Below the pieces are notes generated by a model, which was not told where the DNA came from, did not search any database, and saw only the letters and a program-made list of their open reading frames with translations. Below are positions 19,911 to 30,987 of a DNA stretch of 64,000 nt, one piece after another; positions within the stretch are counted from its first letter, which is position 1, and each line of letters starts with the position of its first letter. The translations under genes and the position numbers were made by a program. The stretch is taken from positions 430,594-494,593 of the forward strand of contig NZ_QQBB01000002.1 of NCBI RefSeq assembly GCF_003350535.1. The letters are read 5' to 3'. This stretch comes from Microvirga subterranea (lineage in GTDB: Bacteria; Pseudomonadota; Alphaproteobacteria; Rhizobiales; Beijerinckiaceae).

Positions 19911-20516
19911 ATGCTCACCATCGCGCCCGTAACCCTCTCGACGGACCGTCTGACCCTGCGCCCCCTCGCGCTCGACGACGCTGCTGCCCTGGCTGATGCT
20001 GCGAGCGACGGGGCGCTCTGGGAGAAGAAGACCACCACCGTCCCACGGCCGGACGGCTTTACGGCCTATATCGAAAAGGCGCTCGAGCTGCAGGCTGCCG
20101 GCCTCGCGCTTCCCTTCGCGACGGTCGTGAACGACGGCGACCGGGTCGTGGGATCGACCCGTTACATGAACATCGACGCTGCCAACCACCGGGTCGAGAT
20201 CGGCACGACCTGGATCGCACGGTCGTGGCAGCGGAGCTTCGTCAACACCCACGCAAAATTCCTGATGCTGCGGCATGCTTTCGAGACCCTGGGCTGCAAC
20301 GCGGTCGAGCTCAGGACGCACCACCTCAACGATCAGTCCCGCGCCGCCATCGAACGGCTGGGGGCCAAACTCGACGGCATCCTTCGCCGGCACATGATCA
20401 TGCCGGACGGGCATGTGCGCGACACCGTGGTCTACAGCATCATCCGGGAGGAGTGGCCGGGCGTGAAGGCGGCGCTGGAAGCGCGGATGCAGGCCCTCGA
20501 TACTCTGGACGCGTGA
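19911..20516 (+). CDS. GNAT acetyltransferase, RimJ/RimL type
   Basis: 201 residues from ATG 19911, eight bases after GGAGG. The first beta strand reads STDRLTLRPLALDD, typical of RimJ/RimL-like N-acetyltransferases. The acetyl-CoA binding region and motif B are seen as AFETLGCNAVELRTHHLNDQS, followed by AAIERLGAKLDGILR. Acetylates amino groups of proteins or small molecules; the substrate cannot be inferred. Stands alone between two unrelated units. Confidence 0.88.
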   Translation: MLTIAPVTLSTDRLTLRPLALDDAAALADAASDGALWEKKTTTVPRPDGFTAYIEKALELQAAGLALPFATVVNDGDRVVGSTRYMNIDAANHRVEIGTTWIARSWQRSFVNTHAKFLMLRHAFETLGCNAVELRTHHLNDQSRAAIERLGAKLDGILRRHMIMPDGHVRDTVVYSIIREEWPGVKAALEARMQALDTLDA

Positions 20517-20635
20517 AGCGGATTTGACAGGAATTTGATCTCCCGCAAAGCTTGGCTGCCGCAACAGTGCTTTCTTCGATGAAGTCGAGTGCGCCTTGAG
20601 GCGTGCCTGTGCGGCTGACCGAAGGAGGGGCGACG

Positions 20636-20872
20636 ATGCCTGACTTTTCCAATCTGATCGAGGACCTCAAGCGCACGCGGGACGAGATCAAGCTGAAGAT
20701 CCATCTCGGCTCCAAGGACCTCCAGACCGAGTGGTCCGAGATCGAGAGGCGTTGGGACAGCTTCGAGCGCAAAGCGGAGCTCGACCGGAGCGCGAAGGAC
20801 GTGGGCGACGCCCTGCAGATCCTCGGCTCGGAGCTCAGGGATGCGTTCCAGCGGGTCCGCAAGGCTCTCTAA
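20636..20872 (+). CDS. Small amphipathic helical protein, first gene of an envelope trio
   Basis: 78 residues from ATG 20636 with a perfect GAAGGAGGGG site. The sequence is almost wholly charged amphipathic helix (DLKRTRDEIKLKIHLGSKD, then EIERRWDSFERKAEL), with no membrane segment and no Cys. Three bases separate its stop from the next ATG, so it is the first cistron of an operon with a DUF883-like and a holin-like gene. Position recalls YqjC in E. coli yqjCDEK, but I claim no homology. Confidence 0.8.
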   Translation: MPDFSNLIEDLKRTRDEIKLKIHLGSKDLQTEWSEIERRWDSFERKAELDRSAKDVGDALQILGSELRDAFQRVRKAL

Positions 20873-20875
20873 GCC

Positions 20876-21151
20876 ATGCCGGGCCGGGAGAACCTCCACC
20901 AGGAACTTCGCACCCTGCGCGACGAGCTGGGGCGCAGAGCGCAATCCGAAGCCGTGCCCCCCATGCGGGAGGCGGCGCCCGACCTTCCGAAATCTGCCGC
21001 TTCGGGGCAGTGGCAGGAGCTCGAGCAGGCTCTGTCCGAGATCGCGGACAATGCCGAGGAGGCGGTCGCGAAGCATCCGCTTGCGGCTGTGCTCGGCGCA
21101 TTCGTCTTGGGAGCCGTGATCGGGCGGCTGACGGGGAGGGGTAAGGCGTGA
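20876..21151 (+). CDS. DUF883 (ElaB/YqjD)-like membrane-anchored protein
   Basis: 91 residues. The N-terminal helical part (LHQELRTLRDELGRRAQ, then ELEQALSEIADNAEEAVAKHP) leads to a C-terminal glycine-rich hydrophobic segment (LAAVLGAFVLGAVIGRLTGR). That is the arrangement of ElaB/YqjD proteins, which in E. coli tether ribosomes to the inner membrane in stationary phase. Its TGA shares one base with the next ATG. Family assignment is by layout. Confidence 0.75.
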   Translation: MPGRENLHQELRTLRDELGRRAQSEAVPPMREAAPDLPKSAASGQWQELEQALSEIADNAEEAVAKHPLAAVLGAFVLGAVIGRLTGRGKA

Positions 21152-21651
21152 TGGAGAATATGGTTCGAAACCTGCGGGTCCTGTGGCGGGCCGAAACCAT
21201 CATCGCGGACGTCCGTCTGCGGCAGATGATGATCCGTTCAGGGCTGAGGGGCGCGGCCGTCATTCTCGGTCTCTTCGCATTCCTGATGGCGAATCTCGCA
21301 GTCTTCTTCGCCCTTCACCAAGTCTGGGGGCCGATCTGGGCAGCCGCTGCGATCAGCGGGGGCAATGTGCTCCTGGCGGGCATTCTCCTCCTTGCGGCCG
21401 GGCGGACGGCACCCGGGCGCGAGATGGAACTGGCGCTCGAGGTTCGTAACTCCGCCCTCGGGAACCTCGAAGCCGACGCGCTCGTGGTCCAGGCGCAGCT
21501 CGTCGAATTGCGGGAGGAGATCCGCGGCGTGCGCCGCGCCATCACCGGGTTCGCGCACCATCCGCTCGACAACCTGCTGCCCAACCTGCTCGTCCCGCTT
21601 GCAGGGGCGATCGTCAAAGGGCTCAAGAAATCGGATGCGTCCAAGGATTGA
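21151..21651 (+). CDS. Holin-superfamily-like (YqjE-like) membrane protein
   Basis: 166 residues from ATG 21151, overlapping the previous stop (TGATG); the GTG at 21148 is less likely. Two hydrophobic segments (about residues 31-52 and 58-80) separated by a short turn, then a charged helix (QAQLVELREEIRGVRRAI) and a final weakly hydrophobic region. This resembles YqjE/phage-holin-III type proteins that accompany DUF883 genes. A role in envelope stress or stationary phase is inferred from this pairing. Confidence 0.7.
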   Translation: MENMVRNLRVLWRAETIIADVRLRQMMIRSGLRGAAVILGLFAFLMANLAVFFALHQVWGPIWAAAAISGGNVLLAGILLLAAGRTAPGREMELALEVRNSALGNLEADALVVQAQLVELREEIRGVRRAITGFAHHPLDNLLPNLLVPLAGAIVKGLKKSDASKD

Positions 21652-21733
21652 GCGGGGCGTGTCCCGCCATTCCGGAACAAAGCTGGGCAGCGCGCATTCT
21701 GATAGCAAGTAATCGCTCTGTGGAAGTCTGCCG

Positions 21734-21901
21734 ATGTCCGATTCGCGTCTCGATGAAGCCACCCGAATTCTGATGGAGCTCGGGATTCACCTTCCCAACG
21801 ACGAAGCCTTGGCGAAGGGCCGTCAGAAGCTCGCGGAAGCCCTCGCGGCGGCAGAGAATCGCGGCCGCATGAGCGCTTCGCAGAAGGAACAGAGCGGCTG
21901 A
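21734..21901 (+). CDS. Small protein of 55 residues
   Basis: ATG 21734 to TGA 21901. The predicted peptide begins MSDSRLDEATRILMELGIHL and continues as a charged Ala/Glu/Lys-rich helix (LAKGRQKLAEALAAAENRG). There is no membrane segment or Cys. The reading frame fills the space between the trio and a strong terminator at 21932, which supports a real transcript end. The ribosome binding site is modest (GGAAG about 12 bases upstream). Family not recognised. Confidence 0.5.
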   Translation: MSDSRLDEATRILMELGIHLPNDEALAKGRQKLAEALAAAENRGRMSASQKEQSG

Positions 21902-21931
21902 GCCTGCTGAGACATTGGATGAACGCCAACG

Positions 21932-21963
21932 GGGCGAGGGGAAACCTTCGCCCTTTGCTTTTG
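21932..21963 (+). terminator. Intrinsic terminator
   Basis: GGGCGAGGG (21932-21940) pairs with CCTTCGCCC (21945-21953), nine pairs with one G-U, around a GAAA tetraloop, followed by TTTGCTTTTG. It closes the unit holding the envelope trio and/or the 55-residue gene. Confidence 0.8.
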
Positions 21964-22157
21964 AAGCAGGGCGGCCAGGCGTCTGCTTCCACAACGATAC
22001 CGAATTCGTGTCTTCAGTTCCGTAACGTTCTCGGCTAGGTCGCTTAGTCATGCGCCGCGCCATGCATGTGTTGCAGAGGTGGCCATTGGGTTCCGGCAAG
22101 ATCAAAGCGAGCCTAAGACTCTCTTTACTTGGCTTGGTGCATCGCCTGATGCCGTGA

Positions 22158-23285
<1,128 letters not shown>

Positions 23286-23305
23286 GTGTCAACCACTTTC
23301 GACAA

Positions 23306-23341
23306 AACAGACCTCCGCCTGTTCATGGGCGGAGGTTTGTC
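23306..23341 (+). terminator. Terminator after the TRAP binding protein
   Basis: ACCTCCGCC (23311-23319) pairs perfectly with GGCGGAGGT (23328-23336) around an eight-base loop, with an A-rich 5' flank (AAAACAG) and TTGT on the 3' side. Nine-pair stem; good terminator candidate. Confidence 0.65.
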
Positions 23342-23398
23342 ATGTTCCGTTCATCCAGACCGTGATATTTCCCCCTCCAAACATATGGGACAGCCGCG

Positions 23399-23584
23399 AT
23401 GTTCGTCTGGAGCGCTCTCATTTCCTTCGTACTTTCGATCCTCGCCGTCGGCCCCCTGCGGGACGCGGTGCCGACCTGGCTCGAGTCCGGGGCGGAGGTT
23501 CTGGCGGTGGTCAGCCTCTTCGTGCTGGTCTGCCTGCTCGAGTCGGGCGGCAGCAACCCGGACCGCACCAATCCGGCCTCCTGA
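23399..23584 (+). CDS. Small membrane protein
   Basis: 61 residues, ATG 23399 to TGA 23584. Two hydrophobic segments (about 3-18 and 33-48) and a polar tail rich in Ser/Asn/Pro (LESGGSNPDRTNPAS). The ribosome binding site is weak (GGGACAG). The codon third-position GC matches neighbouring genes. Function unknown; it lies between the TRAP receptor terminator and a HAD phosphatase gene. Confidence 0.5.
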   Translation: MFVWSALISFVLSILAVGPLRDAVPTWLESGAEVLAVVSLFVLVCLLESGGSNPDRTNPAS

Positions 23585-23646
23585 CCGCCGTCGCGGATCA
23601 GCTTGATCCGACCCCGCCAGCCGCTATAGGTCGCTGAACGCCGATA

Positions 23647-24387
23647 ATGCGGCGTCCCCGGCCATTCGCCCCTCACGAGGCCGGGCTGCTCCTGAAAAAG
23701 GCCAGGCCCTTGAAACTCGTTCTCTTCGACGTCGACGGCACGTTGATCGACAGCCAGAACATCATCGTCGCCGCGCAGCATGCCGCCTTCGCGGCCTTCG
23801 GCCTGGAGCCTCCGAGCCGAGAAGCCTCCCTTTCCATCGTCGGTCTGTCCCTGGCCGAGGCTTTCACGGTGCTCGTCGGCCCGAAAGCGCCGATCGACGG
23901 GCTGGTCCAGGCCTACAAGGACGCGTTCGGGACCCTGCGCCAGGACCCGGCCCATGCGGAGCCGCTCTTCCCTGGCGCCGAGGATTGCCTGGGATGGCTC
24001 AGCCGCCGCGAGGACGCGCTGCTCGGCATCGCGACGGGCAAGTCCCGGCGCGGCGTCGCGCATCTCCTCGACCGCCACGGCTGGCATGCGGTCTTCACCA
24101 CCATCCAGACCGCCGACGATGCGCCGTCCAAGCCGCATCCGGCTATGATCCTCCAGGCCATGGAGGAGGTGGGGGCGGCGCCGCACGAGACGGTGATGAT
24201 CGGCGATTCCAGCTACGACATGGAGATGGCCCGAGCGGCCGGCGTGCTGCCCATCGGGGTGTCCTGGGGGTTCCAGCCGGTGGCGGCGCTGAACGAGGCC
24301 GGCGCGAGCCGAATTGTCAACTCTTACGACGAGCTCGACCAGGTCCTGCGCAACTTCCTCGACCATCCCTCGCAACCTGCTGCCTGA
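23647..24387 (+). CDS. HAD-superfamily hydrolase (phosphoglycolate phosphatase-like)
   Basis: 246 residues as read from ATG 23647; TTG 23710 (KLVLFDVDGTLI beginning) is an alternative start that would remove 21 unlike-family residues. All four HAD motifs are present: DVDGTLID (nucleophile Asp), TGKSRRG, the Lys in SKPHP, and GDSSYDMEMA. The alpha-helical cap between motifs I and II is the C1 type. The likely substrate is a small phosphorylated metabolite. It ends 17 bases before the ATP12 gene. Confidence 0.88.
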   Translation: MRRPRPFAPHEAGLLLKKARPLKLVLFDVDGTLIDSQNIIVAAQHAAFAAFGLEPPSREASLSIVGLSLAEAFTVLVGPKAPIDGLVQAYKDAFGTLRQDPAHAEPLFPGAEDCLGWLSRREDALLGIATGKSRRGVAHLLDRHGWHAVFTTIQTADDAPSKPHPAMILQAMEEVGAAPHETVMIGDSSYDMEMARAAGVLPIGVSWGFQPVAALNEAGASRIVNSYDELDQVLRNFLDHPSQPAA

Positions 24388-24404
24388 GCGACTATCTCAA
24401 ACCC

Positions 24405-25187
24405 ATGACAGATTCCCGAGACTGGTTCCCCTCGGCGGATGAGCCGAACCCGATGCGGGCCGCACAGGCTGGCATGAAGCCCACCTTGCCCAAGCGCTTC
24501 TACAAGGAAGCCGGCGTTCAGGAGAGGGAGGGGCTGTTCTTCCTCGTGCTCGACGGGCGCACGGCCAAGACCCCGAACCGGCAGGACCTCGCGGTGCCGT
24601 CCCGCGGCCTCGCCGAGGCTCTTGCTGCGGAATGGGGTGCCCAGGGTGAGGAGATCGACCCCTCGACCATGCCGCTGACTCGCATCGTCAATTCCGCCAT
24701 CGACGGCGTCGCCCCCCGCCAGGCGGAGGTGGTGGACGATCTCGTGCGCTATGCGGGCTCCGACCTGACCTACTACCGTGCGGGCGAGCCGGAGCGTCTG
24801 GCCAGGGCGCAGGACGAGGCGTGGAACCCGGTTCTCGACTGGGCGCGCGACACCCACGGGGCACGGTTCTCCCTGGCTGAGGGCGTGATGCATGTGACGC
24901 AGCCCGACGAGGCGGTGTCCGCCATTCGCGGGGTGGTCGAGGAATACGACTCGCCTTTCTCGCTGGCGGCGCTTCACGTGATGACGACCCTGACGGGGTC
25001 CGTCCTGATCGCCCTGGCGCACGCCTCCCGGGTCCTCGACGCCGATCAGGCCTGGGCGGCCGCCCATGTGGACGAGCATTACCAGGAAAGCCTCTGGGGC
25101 GAGGATTACGAGGCAATGGAGCGTCGCCGGAGGCGCGAGGCCGATTTCCGGGCCGCGTCCGAGGTCTTCCGCCTCTCGCGACAATAA
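24405..25187 (+). CDS. ATP12-family F1-ATPase assembly chaperone
   Basis: 260 residues from ATG 24405 (MTDSRDWFPSADEPNP); a longer reading back into the HAD gene is rejected. Matches the ATP12 family, which in mitochondria binds the F1 alpha subunit before assembly and in alphaproteobacteria is thought to play the same role. Key stretches: KRFYKEAGVQEREGLFFLVLDGR, PLTRIVNSAIDGV, YRAGEPERLARAQDEAW-like segment and the C-terminal RRRREADF. Probably co-transcribed with the HAD gene. Confidence 0.9.
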   Translation: MTDSRDWFPSADEPNPMRAAQAGMKPTLPKRFYKEAGVQEREGLFFLVLDGRTAKTPNRQDLAVPSRGLAEALAAEWGAQGEEIDPSTMPLTRIVNSAIDGVAPRQAEVVDDLVRYAGSDLTYYRAGEPERLARAQDEAWNPVLDWARDTHGARFSLAEGVMHVTQPDEAVSAIRGVVEEYDSPFSLAALHVMTTLTGSVLIALAHASRVLDADQAWAAAHVDEHYQESLWGEDYEAMERRRRREADFRAASEVFRLSRQ

Positions 25188-25213
25188 AAAAGCCGCCGAA
25201 AATGGCGGCTTTT
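25188..25213. terminator. Bidirectional terminator
   Basis: AGCCGCC (25191-25197) pairs with GGCGGCT (25204-25210) around GAAAAT, flanked by A residues on the left and TTTT on the right. It serves the ATP12 gene on the plus strand and, read from the other strand, the lipoprotein gene that converges on it. Confidence 0.8.
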
Positions 25214-25231
25214 CTCGTGGGATCGGTCAGA

Positions 25232-25609
25232 TCAGGCGCGCTGGAAGCTGATGCCGCACTTCTTCTGGATCGAGGCCTCCTCGATGGCCTGCATGTGGCC
25301 CTTGAGGCGGGCGAGTTCCGCCGTCTGGGCGTTGTTGCCGCCGACGAAGAAGGCGGCCGGCCAGAAGATGACGATGGCGGCGGTCGTGGCGACCGTGTCC
25401 TTCGTGCGCTGCGAATCCTGAACGCCGGCGGCGCTTGCTGCCGCGCTGGAGACCCGCTGCGCCTCCTGGCTCAGCTCCTTGCAGTTGTAGCTGCTGTAGG
25501 TCGCAGCCGACACATAGGACGCGGCGACTTCATCCGAACGGCTGGCGCAGCCCGCGGCCAGCAGGGAAACGGTCGCAGCGACGGCTGCGAGCCGGTGAGT
25601 GTTATTCAT
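25232..25609 (-). CDS. Small lipoprotein
   Basis: 125 residues from ATG at 25609. Signal sequence with lipobox LLAAGC (Cys at about residue 21), so a membrane-anchored lipoprotein. A second hydrophobic stretch (about residues 77-92, VATTAAIVIFWPAAFFVGG) may be an outer-membrane or glycine-zipper segment. The start is preceded by a GGGGGC site. Similar metabolite-free lipoproteins are common in Hyphomicrobiales. Function unknown. Converges on the ATP12 gene across a shared terminator. Confidence 0.8.
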   Translation of the reverse strand: MNNTHRLAAVAATVSLLAAGCASRSDEVAASYVSAATYSSYNCKELSQEAQRVSSAAASAAGVQDSQRTKDTVATTAAIVIFWPAAFFVGGNNAQTAELARLKGHMQAIEEASIQKKCGISFQRA

Positions 25610-25772
25610 TGTTGCCCCCAAAATCAGTATAGGAATGTTATTCCCGCTCACTCTCTAGCTTCCGCCAGGGGATGTGTGAAGTGGCCCCCGAGACACACCA
25701 TAGTGGGATGTCTGATCCGCTACGGCTGTGCTAAGCGGGAGGAAATTGCTCTCCCGGCCTGAGGGTTCACCC

Positions 25773-27305
<1,533 letters not shown>

Positions 27306-27355
27306 GACAGGGTAGAGGTGCAGGGCGAAACGCCTTCCCAAGAGGCCGTGGATCC

Positions 27356-27775
27356 ATGAGGCGGTTCAAGGTCATCGCATGTGTTGCTTCGATGCTGTCG
27401 GTTCTGCCATGGCAGCATCCGGGGTGTGCCGGAGCCGAGACGATCCAGATCGACGGGGAGAGCCATGACTTCGTGAGAATGTCTCACGAGGAAAGCATGG
27501 GACGGATCCCTTCCTTCGCGACCGGCATGAAGAGGGCGAACATTTCCGGTCGACTCGCGGTCTGCATCGCCGGCCTCGACCTGCCGGTCAGTACGGAACA
27601 AGGAGATCATCGATACGGTGCCTATTGCCTCCTGAGACGCGACGGCGCCTCGACGACCGTTCAGGTCTGCAGCCACGAGACGGCGGGACTTTTCCGCATT
27701 GAAGCGGTCGATCTCACGACCGCAAGTATTGCGAACCTCGCGGGCTTCGTTCGCCGTCACTGCTACGGGGACTAA
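27356..27775 (+). CDS. Exported hypothetical protein
   Basis: 139 residues from ATG 27356. Signal peptide with basic start (MRRFKVIACVASMLSVL), cleavage likely near CAGAE. The mature part has several Cys (AVCIAG, YCLLRR, QVCSHE, RHCYGD) that could form disulfides in the periplasm. No family recognised. It follows pccB by 50 bases and may be transcribed with it, although no functional link is evident. Confidence 0.7.
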   Translation: MRRFKVIACVASMLSVLPWQHPGCAGAETIQIDGESHDFVRMSHEESMGRIPSFATGMKRANISGRLAVCIAGLDLPVSTEQGDHRYGAYCLLRRDGASTTVQVCSHETAGLFRIEAVDLTTASIANLAGFVRRHCYGD

Positions 27776-27884
27776 GAGGCGGCTTTGCGCTCGACAGCCG
27801 GCCGAAGGCCAAAGTAACCCTTTCCTTCTAAGCCGGTGAGTGGCACGAAGCGCCGCATCGAGGACCGCAACAAGGCAGATCGCC

Positions 27885-28961
27885 ATGACCATTCCCCGCG
27901 ACCGCACCTGGGTCGCCCACGCGATCCAAATCATCGAGGCCGATTTCAACCGGTCGTCGGACACGCATCTGCTGCAGGTGCCGCTGCCCGGCGCGCCGGG
28001 GATCGCGCTCTACCTGAAGGATGAATCGACCCATCCGTCCGGGAGCCTCAAGCACCGGCTGGCGCGCTCGCTGTTTCTCTACGGGCTCTGCAACGGCTGG
28101 ATCGGACCGGAGACGACGATCATCGAGGCGTCGAGCGGGTCGACGGCGGTGTCGGAGGCCTACTTCGCCCGCATGCTGGGCCTGCGCTTCATCGCCGTGA
28201 TGCCGCGGTCCACCTCCGCGGAGAAGATCGCGCAGATCGCGTTCTATGGCGGCGAGAGCCATTTCGTTGATTCTCCGGCCGAGATGTACACGGAGAGCGC
28301 GCGCCTCGCGGAAGAGCTCGGCGGCCATTACATGGACCAGTTCACCTATGCCGAGCGCGCCACGGACTGGCGCGGCAACAACAACATCGCGGAATCGATC
28401 TTCAGCCAGATGGCGCACGAGGAGCATTCCGTCCCGGCTTGGGTCGTGGTCGGCGCCGGCACGGGCGGCACCTCGGCGACGCTGGGGCGCTACATCCGCT
28501 ACCGCCGCCTGCCGACGAAGCTCTGTCTCGCGGATCCTGAGGCCTCGGTGTTCCACCGGCACCTCGCCGACCGGAGCATCTGCACCATCGCCTGCACGCC
28601 GTCCGTCATCGAAGGCATCGGCCGCCCGCGCTGCGAACCCTCCTTCATCCCAGACCTGATCGACACGGCCTATGCGGTGCCGGATGCCGCCAGCCTCGCG
28701 GCCGCCCGCGTCCTGTCGCGCCGCATCGGCCGCTCCTGCGGCGGCTCGACCGGCACCAATCTCTGGGCCGCGGCCCAGATCGTGAGCGACATGGTGCGGG
28801 CGGGCGAGCAGGGCTCGGTGGTGACGCTGCTGTGCGATTCCGGCGAGCGCTACCGCAGCACCCATCTCGACGATGTCTGGCTTCAGCAGCGCGGAATCGA
28901 CATCCGCGCCGCCGAGACGGCGATGGAGCGCTTATTCGAGACGGGCGTGCTCGAGGTTTAA
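27885..28961 (+). CDS. PLP-dependent cysteine desulfhydrase/cysteine synthase-like enzyme (Cds1 type)
   Basis: 358 residues from ATG 27885 with AAGG nine bases upstream; an earlier reading from 27840 lacks a good site. Fold-type II PLP enzyme: catalytic Lys56 in GSLKHR, the [11 protein letters not shown] substrate loop (about 87-97), and the phosphate-binding [31 protein letters not shown] is characteristic of the Cds1 branch, which releases H2S from L-cysteine. Its stop overlaps the stop of the convergent dehydrogenase gene. The exact substrate is an inference. Confidence 0.85.
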   Translation: MTIPRDRTWVAHAIQIIEADFNRSSDTHLLQVPLPGAPGIALYLKDESTHPSGSLKHRLARSLFLYGLCNGWIGPETTIIEASSGSTAVSEAYFARMLGLRFIAVMPRSTSAEKIAQIAFYGGESHFVDSPAEMYTESARLAEELGGHYMDQFTYAERATDWRGNNNIAESIFSQMAHEEHSVPAWVVVGAGTGGTSATLGRYIRYRRLPTKLCLADPEASVFHRHLADRSICTIACTPSVIEGIGRPRCEPSFIPDLIDTAYAVPDAASLAAARVLSRRIGRSCGGSTGTNLWAAAQIVSDMVRAGEQGSVVTLLCDSGERYRSTHLDDVWLQQRGIDIRAAETAMERLFETGVLEV

Positions 28962-30022
28962 GCGGCTCGCGTCTCCTGCTTGAGGGACGCCATGTCGATC
29001 ACGAAGCGGTACTTCACGTCGCTGCGCACCATCCGGTCCCAGGCCTCGTTGATCCGGTCGATCGGGATCAGCTCGATGTCGGACACGATGCCGTGCTGGC
29101 CGCAGAAATCGAGCATCTCCTGCGTCTCCGCGATGCCGCCGATGAGCGAGCCGGCGAGACGGCGGCGCTTCATGATCAGGTTGAACACGTTTGGCGAGGG
29201 GTGAGGCTCGCCCGGGGCTCCGACCAGCGTCATGGTTCCGTCGCGGCGCAGCAGGGCCAGGAACGGGTCGAGATTGTGCGGCGCCGCCACCGTGTTCAGG
29301 ATGAAGTGGAAGGTGCCGTTGTGCTTCGCCATGGCGTCGGCGTCGCGGGACACCACCACCTCGTCGGCGCCGAGGCGCAGCCCGTCCTCGATCTTGTTGG
29401 GCGAGGTGGTGAAGAGCACCACATGCGCCCCCATGGCATGGGCGAGCTTCACGGCCATGTGGCCGAGGCCGCCGAGGCCGACCACGCCCACCTTCTGGCC
29501 CTTGCCGACGCCCCATTGCCGAAGGGGCGAATAGGTGGTGATGCCGGCGCAGAGCAGCGGCGCGGCTCCGGCCGGGTCGAGATTGTCCGGCATCCGCAGG
29601 ACGAAATGGTCGTCCACCACGATGGTGTTCGAATAGCCGCCGTAGGTGACGCCGCCCGAGCGCTTGTCGACGCTGTTGTAGGTGCCGGTGAAGTCGTGGT
29701 CGCAATACTGCTCCAGCCCGTCGTCGCAGTTGATGCAGTGGCGGCAGGAATCGACCATGCAGCCGACGCCGGCGAGGTCGCCCTGCTTGAACTTGGTCAC
29801 GTCGGAGCCGACCCGGGTCACGCGGCCGACGATCTCGTGGCCGGGCACCACCGGATAGACCGCGCCGCCCCATTCATCGCGCGCGGTGTGGACGTCCGAA
29901 TGGCAGACGCCGCAGAAGAGGATATCGATCTCGACATCCCGCGGACCGGGCTCCCGGCGCTCGAACTGGAACGGGCCGAGCGGGCTGGTGGCGGACTTCG
30001 CGGCGTATCCGAAGGCTTTCAT
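28958..30022 (-). CDS. Zinc-dependent NAD(P) alcohol dehydrogenase, cinnamyl-alcohol-dehydrogenase (YahK/AdhC) type
   Basis: 354 residues from ATG at 30022. Catalytic zinc ligands in GVCHSD (Cys40, His41 region) and GHE (His62); structural zinc Cys93, Cys96, Cys99 and Cys107 in CRHCINC and beyond. Rossmann motif [11 protein letters not shown] near residue 174. This branch reduces aldehydes with NADPH. A GGAAC-N16-CGTC element upstream resembles the alphaproteobacterial general-stress promoter. Converges on the Cds1-like gene with overlapping stop codons. Confidence 0.93.
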   Translation of the reverse strand: MKAFGYAAKSATSPLGPFQFERREPGPRDVEIDILFCGVCHSDVHTARDEWGGAVYPVVPGHEIVGRVTRVGSDVTKFKQGDLAGVGCMVDSCRHCINCDDGLEQYCDHDFTGTYNSVDKRSGGVTYGGYSNTIVVDDHFVLRMPDNLDPAGAAPLLCAGITTYSPLRQWGVGKGQKVGVVGLGGLGHMAVKLAHAMGAHVVLFTTSPNKIEDGLRLGADEVVVSRDADAMAKHNGTFHFILNTVAAPHNLDPFLALLRRDGTMTLVGAPGEPHPSPNVFNLIMKRRRLAGSLIGGIAETQEMLDFCGQHGIVSDIELIPIDRINEAWDRMVRSDVKYRFVIDMASLKQETRAA

Positions 30023-30536
30023 GGCTTTGAGCCCCTTGTGAGAGTTCGATTCCGGATAGACGGTCTCGCCTCCCATCGGTTCCACGGAACGAAAACAGGC
30101 CGGCGAAGTGCGGCAGGTTTCCCGGCTTCGCTGCGTAGGAAGCGGTTCCGCCCCGCGCCAATCCGAGGCTCGTCAGGACGTTTCCGACGTTAACCCGCAC
30201 TCGTCGAGGTCAGGGCCAAGAGCGGCTTCAAGCCCGGAAATCCTTGTATTTTAAGAGAATGAACACCTTACCGCTTCCTGAAAGCGGGCTTGGGCGCCGC
30301 CTCGATGGGCTGATCCGACACAGGAGGCGACCTTGCGCAAATGGAGGCGGCGCAAGGCTTTGTGCGCGCGGGCGCTGACGCAGCAAGAATCTCGCAACCA
30401 AAGAGTCTCAACAACGCTTAACCTCAACGGTGATTCAGAATTGCACATTAACGGTTTGGCCCCTGTCCCCGTGCAAAAGTCATACCCGGACAAGAGATCA
30501 ACCGGCACCCAACAAAAGCCGGAGGGAGTCAAACAG
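30023..30536. other. Long divergent intergenic region
   Basis: 514 bases between the divergent dehydrogenase and a small unknown gene. It holds a possible EcfG-like promoter on the minus strand (30059-30083) and a hairpin CCGCTT/AAGCGG at 30271-30287. The stretch 30395-30500 is poorer in GC than its surroundings, likely the promoter region of the rightward gene. Reading frames here lack ribosome binding sites; I see no convincing gene. Confidence 0.5.
30059..30083 (-). promoter_or_regulatory. Possible EcfG-type general-stress promoter
   Basis: On the minus strand GGAAC (30083-30079) is followed after 16 bases by CGTC (30062-30059), close to the GGAAC-N16/17-CGTT consensus of EcfG-dependent promoters in alphaproteobacteria. 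It lies about 37 bases upstream of the dehydrogenase start. One mismatch in the -10; a chance match is possible. Confidence 0.3.
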
Positions 30537-30950
30537 ATGATCAAGAATAACCTTCGCGATTTCATCGAAACGGTCATCGACAACAAGTACATCTCGGCCG
30601 ACGACGTCAAAATGCTTCAGCGCGAGATCCTGGAAGACGGCATCATGACGCGTATCGAGGCCGAGGCCCTGCTAGCGCTCGGCCGCACCCTCGACGCCCA
30701 TGAGAGCTGGGGCCCGGCACTCGCCGCGCTCGTCGTGGACTTCATGGTCTGGTCCATGCGTCCGACCGGTGTGGTGACCAACGACGACGCCATGTGGCTG
30801 ACGACGGCCCTGGACGTGGGCGGCCCGACCGAGACGGCCATGAACATCGCCTATGCGATCCTCGACGAGACCCAGCACGTGGACGCGGCTCTCCTCGACT
30901 TCATCATGCGCGGTCGCCAGCATGCCCGGATGCAGCGGATGGCCGCCTGA
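30537..30950 (+). CDS. Conserved hypothetical protein
   Basis: 137 residues from ATG 30537 with GGAGGG ten bases upstream; a longer reading to 30333 adds a low-quality, differently composed N-terminus and is rejected. Acidic helical protein: NLRDFIETVIDNKYISADDVKMLQREIL at the start, MTRIEAEALLALGRTLD in the middle. It resembles a helical tellurite-resistance B (TerB)-like layout but I cannot confirm this. It precedes pccA by 117 bases with a compound hairpin between. Confidence 0.8.
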   Translation: MIKNNLRDFIETVIDNKYISADDVKMLQREILEDGIMTRIEAEALLALGRTLDAHESWGPALAALVVDFMVWSMRPTGVVTNDDAMWLTTALDVGGPTETAMNIAYAILDETQHVDAALLDFIMRGRQHARMQRMAA

Positions 30951-30987
30951 TCCGTCAAAAGGCGGTCTTACGCTAAATGCTGACCCC

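Noticed and set aside
28832..30193. Plus-strand frame of about 450 codons opposite the alcohol dehydrogenase
   Set aside because: The dehydrogenase has intact zinc and cofactor motifs; the plus-strand product has shadow composition.
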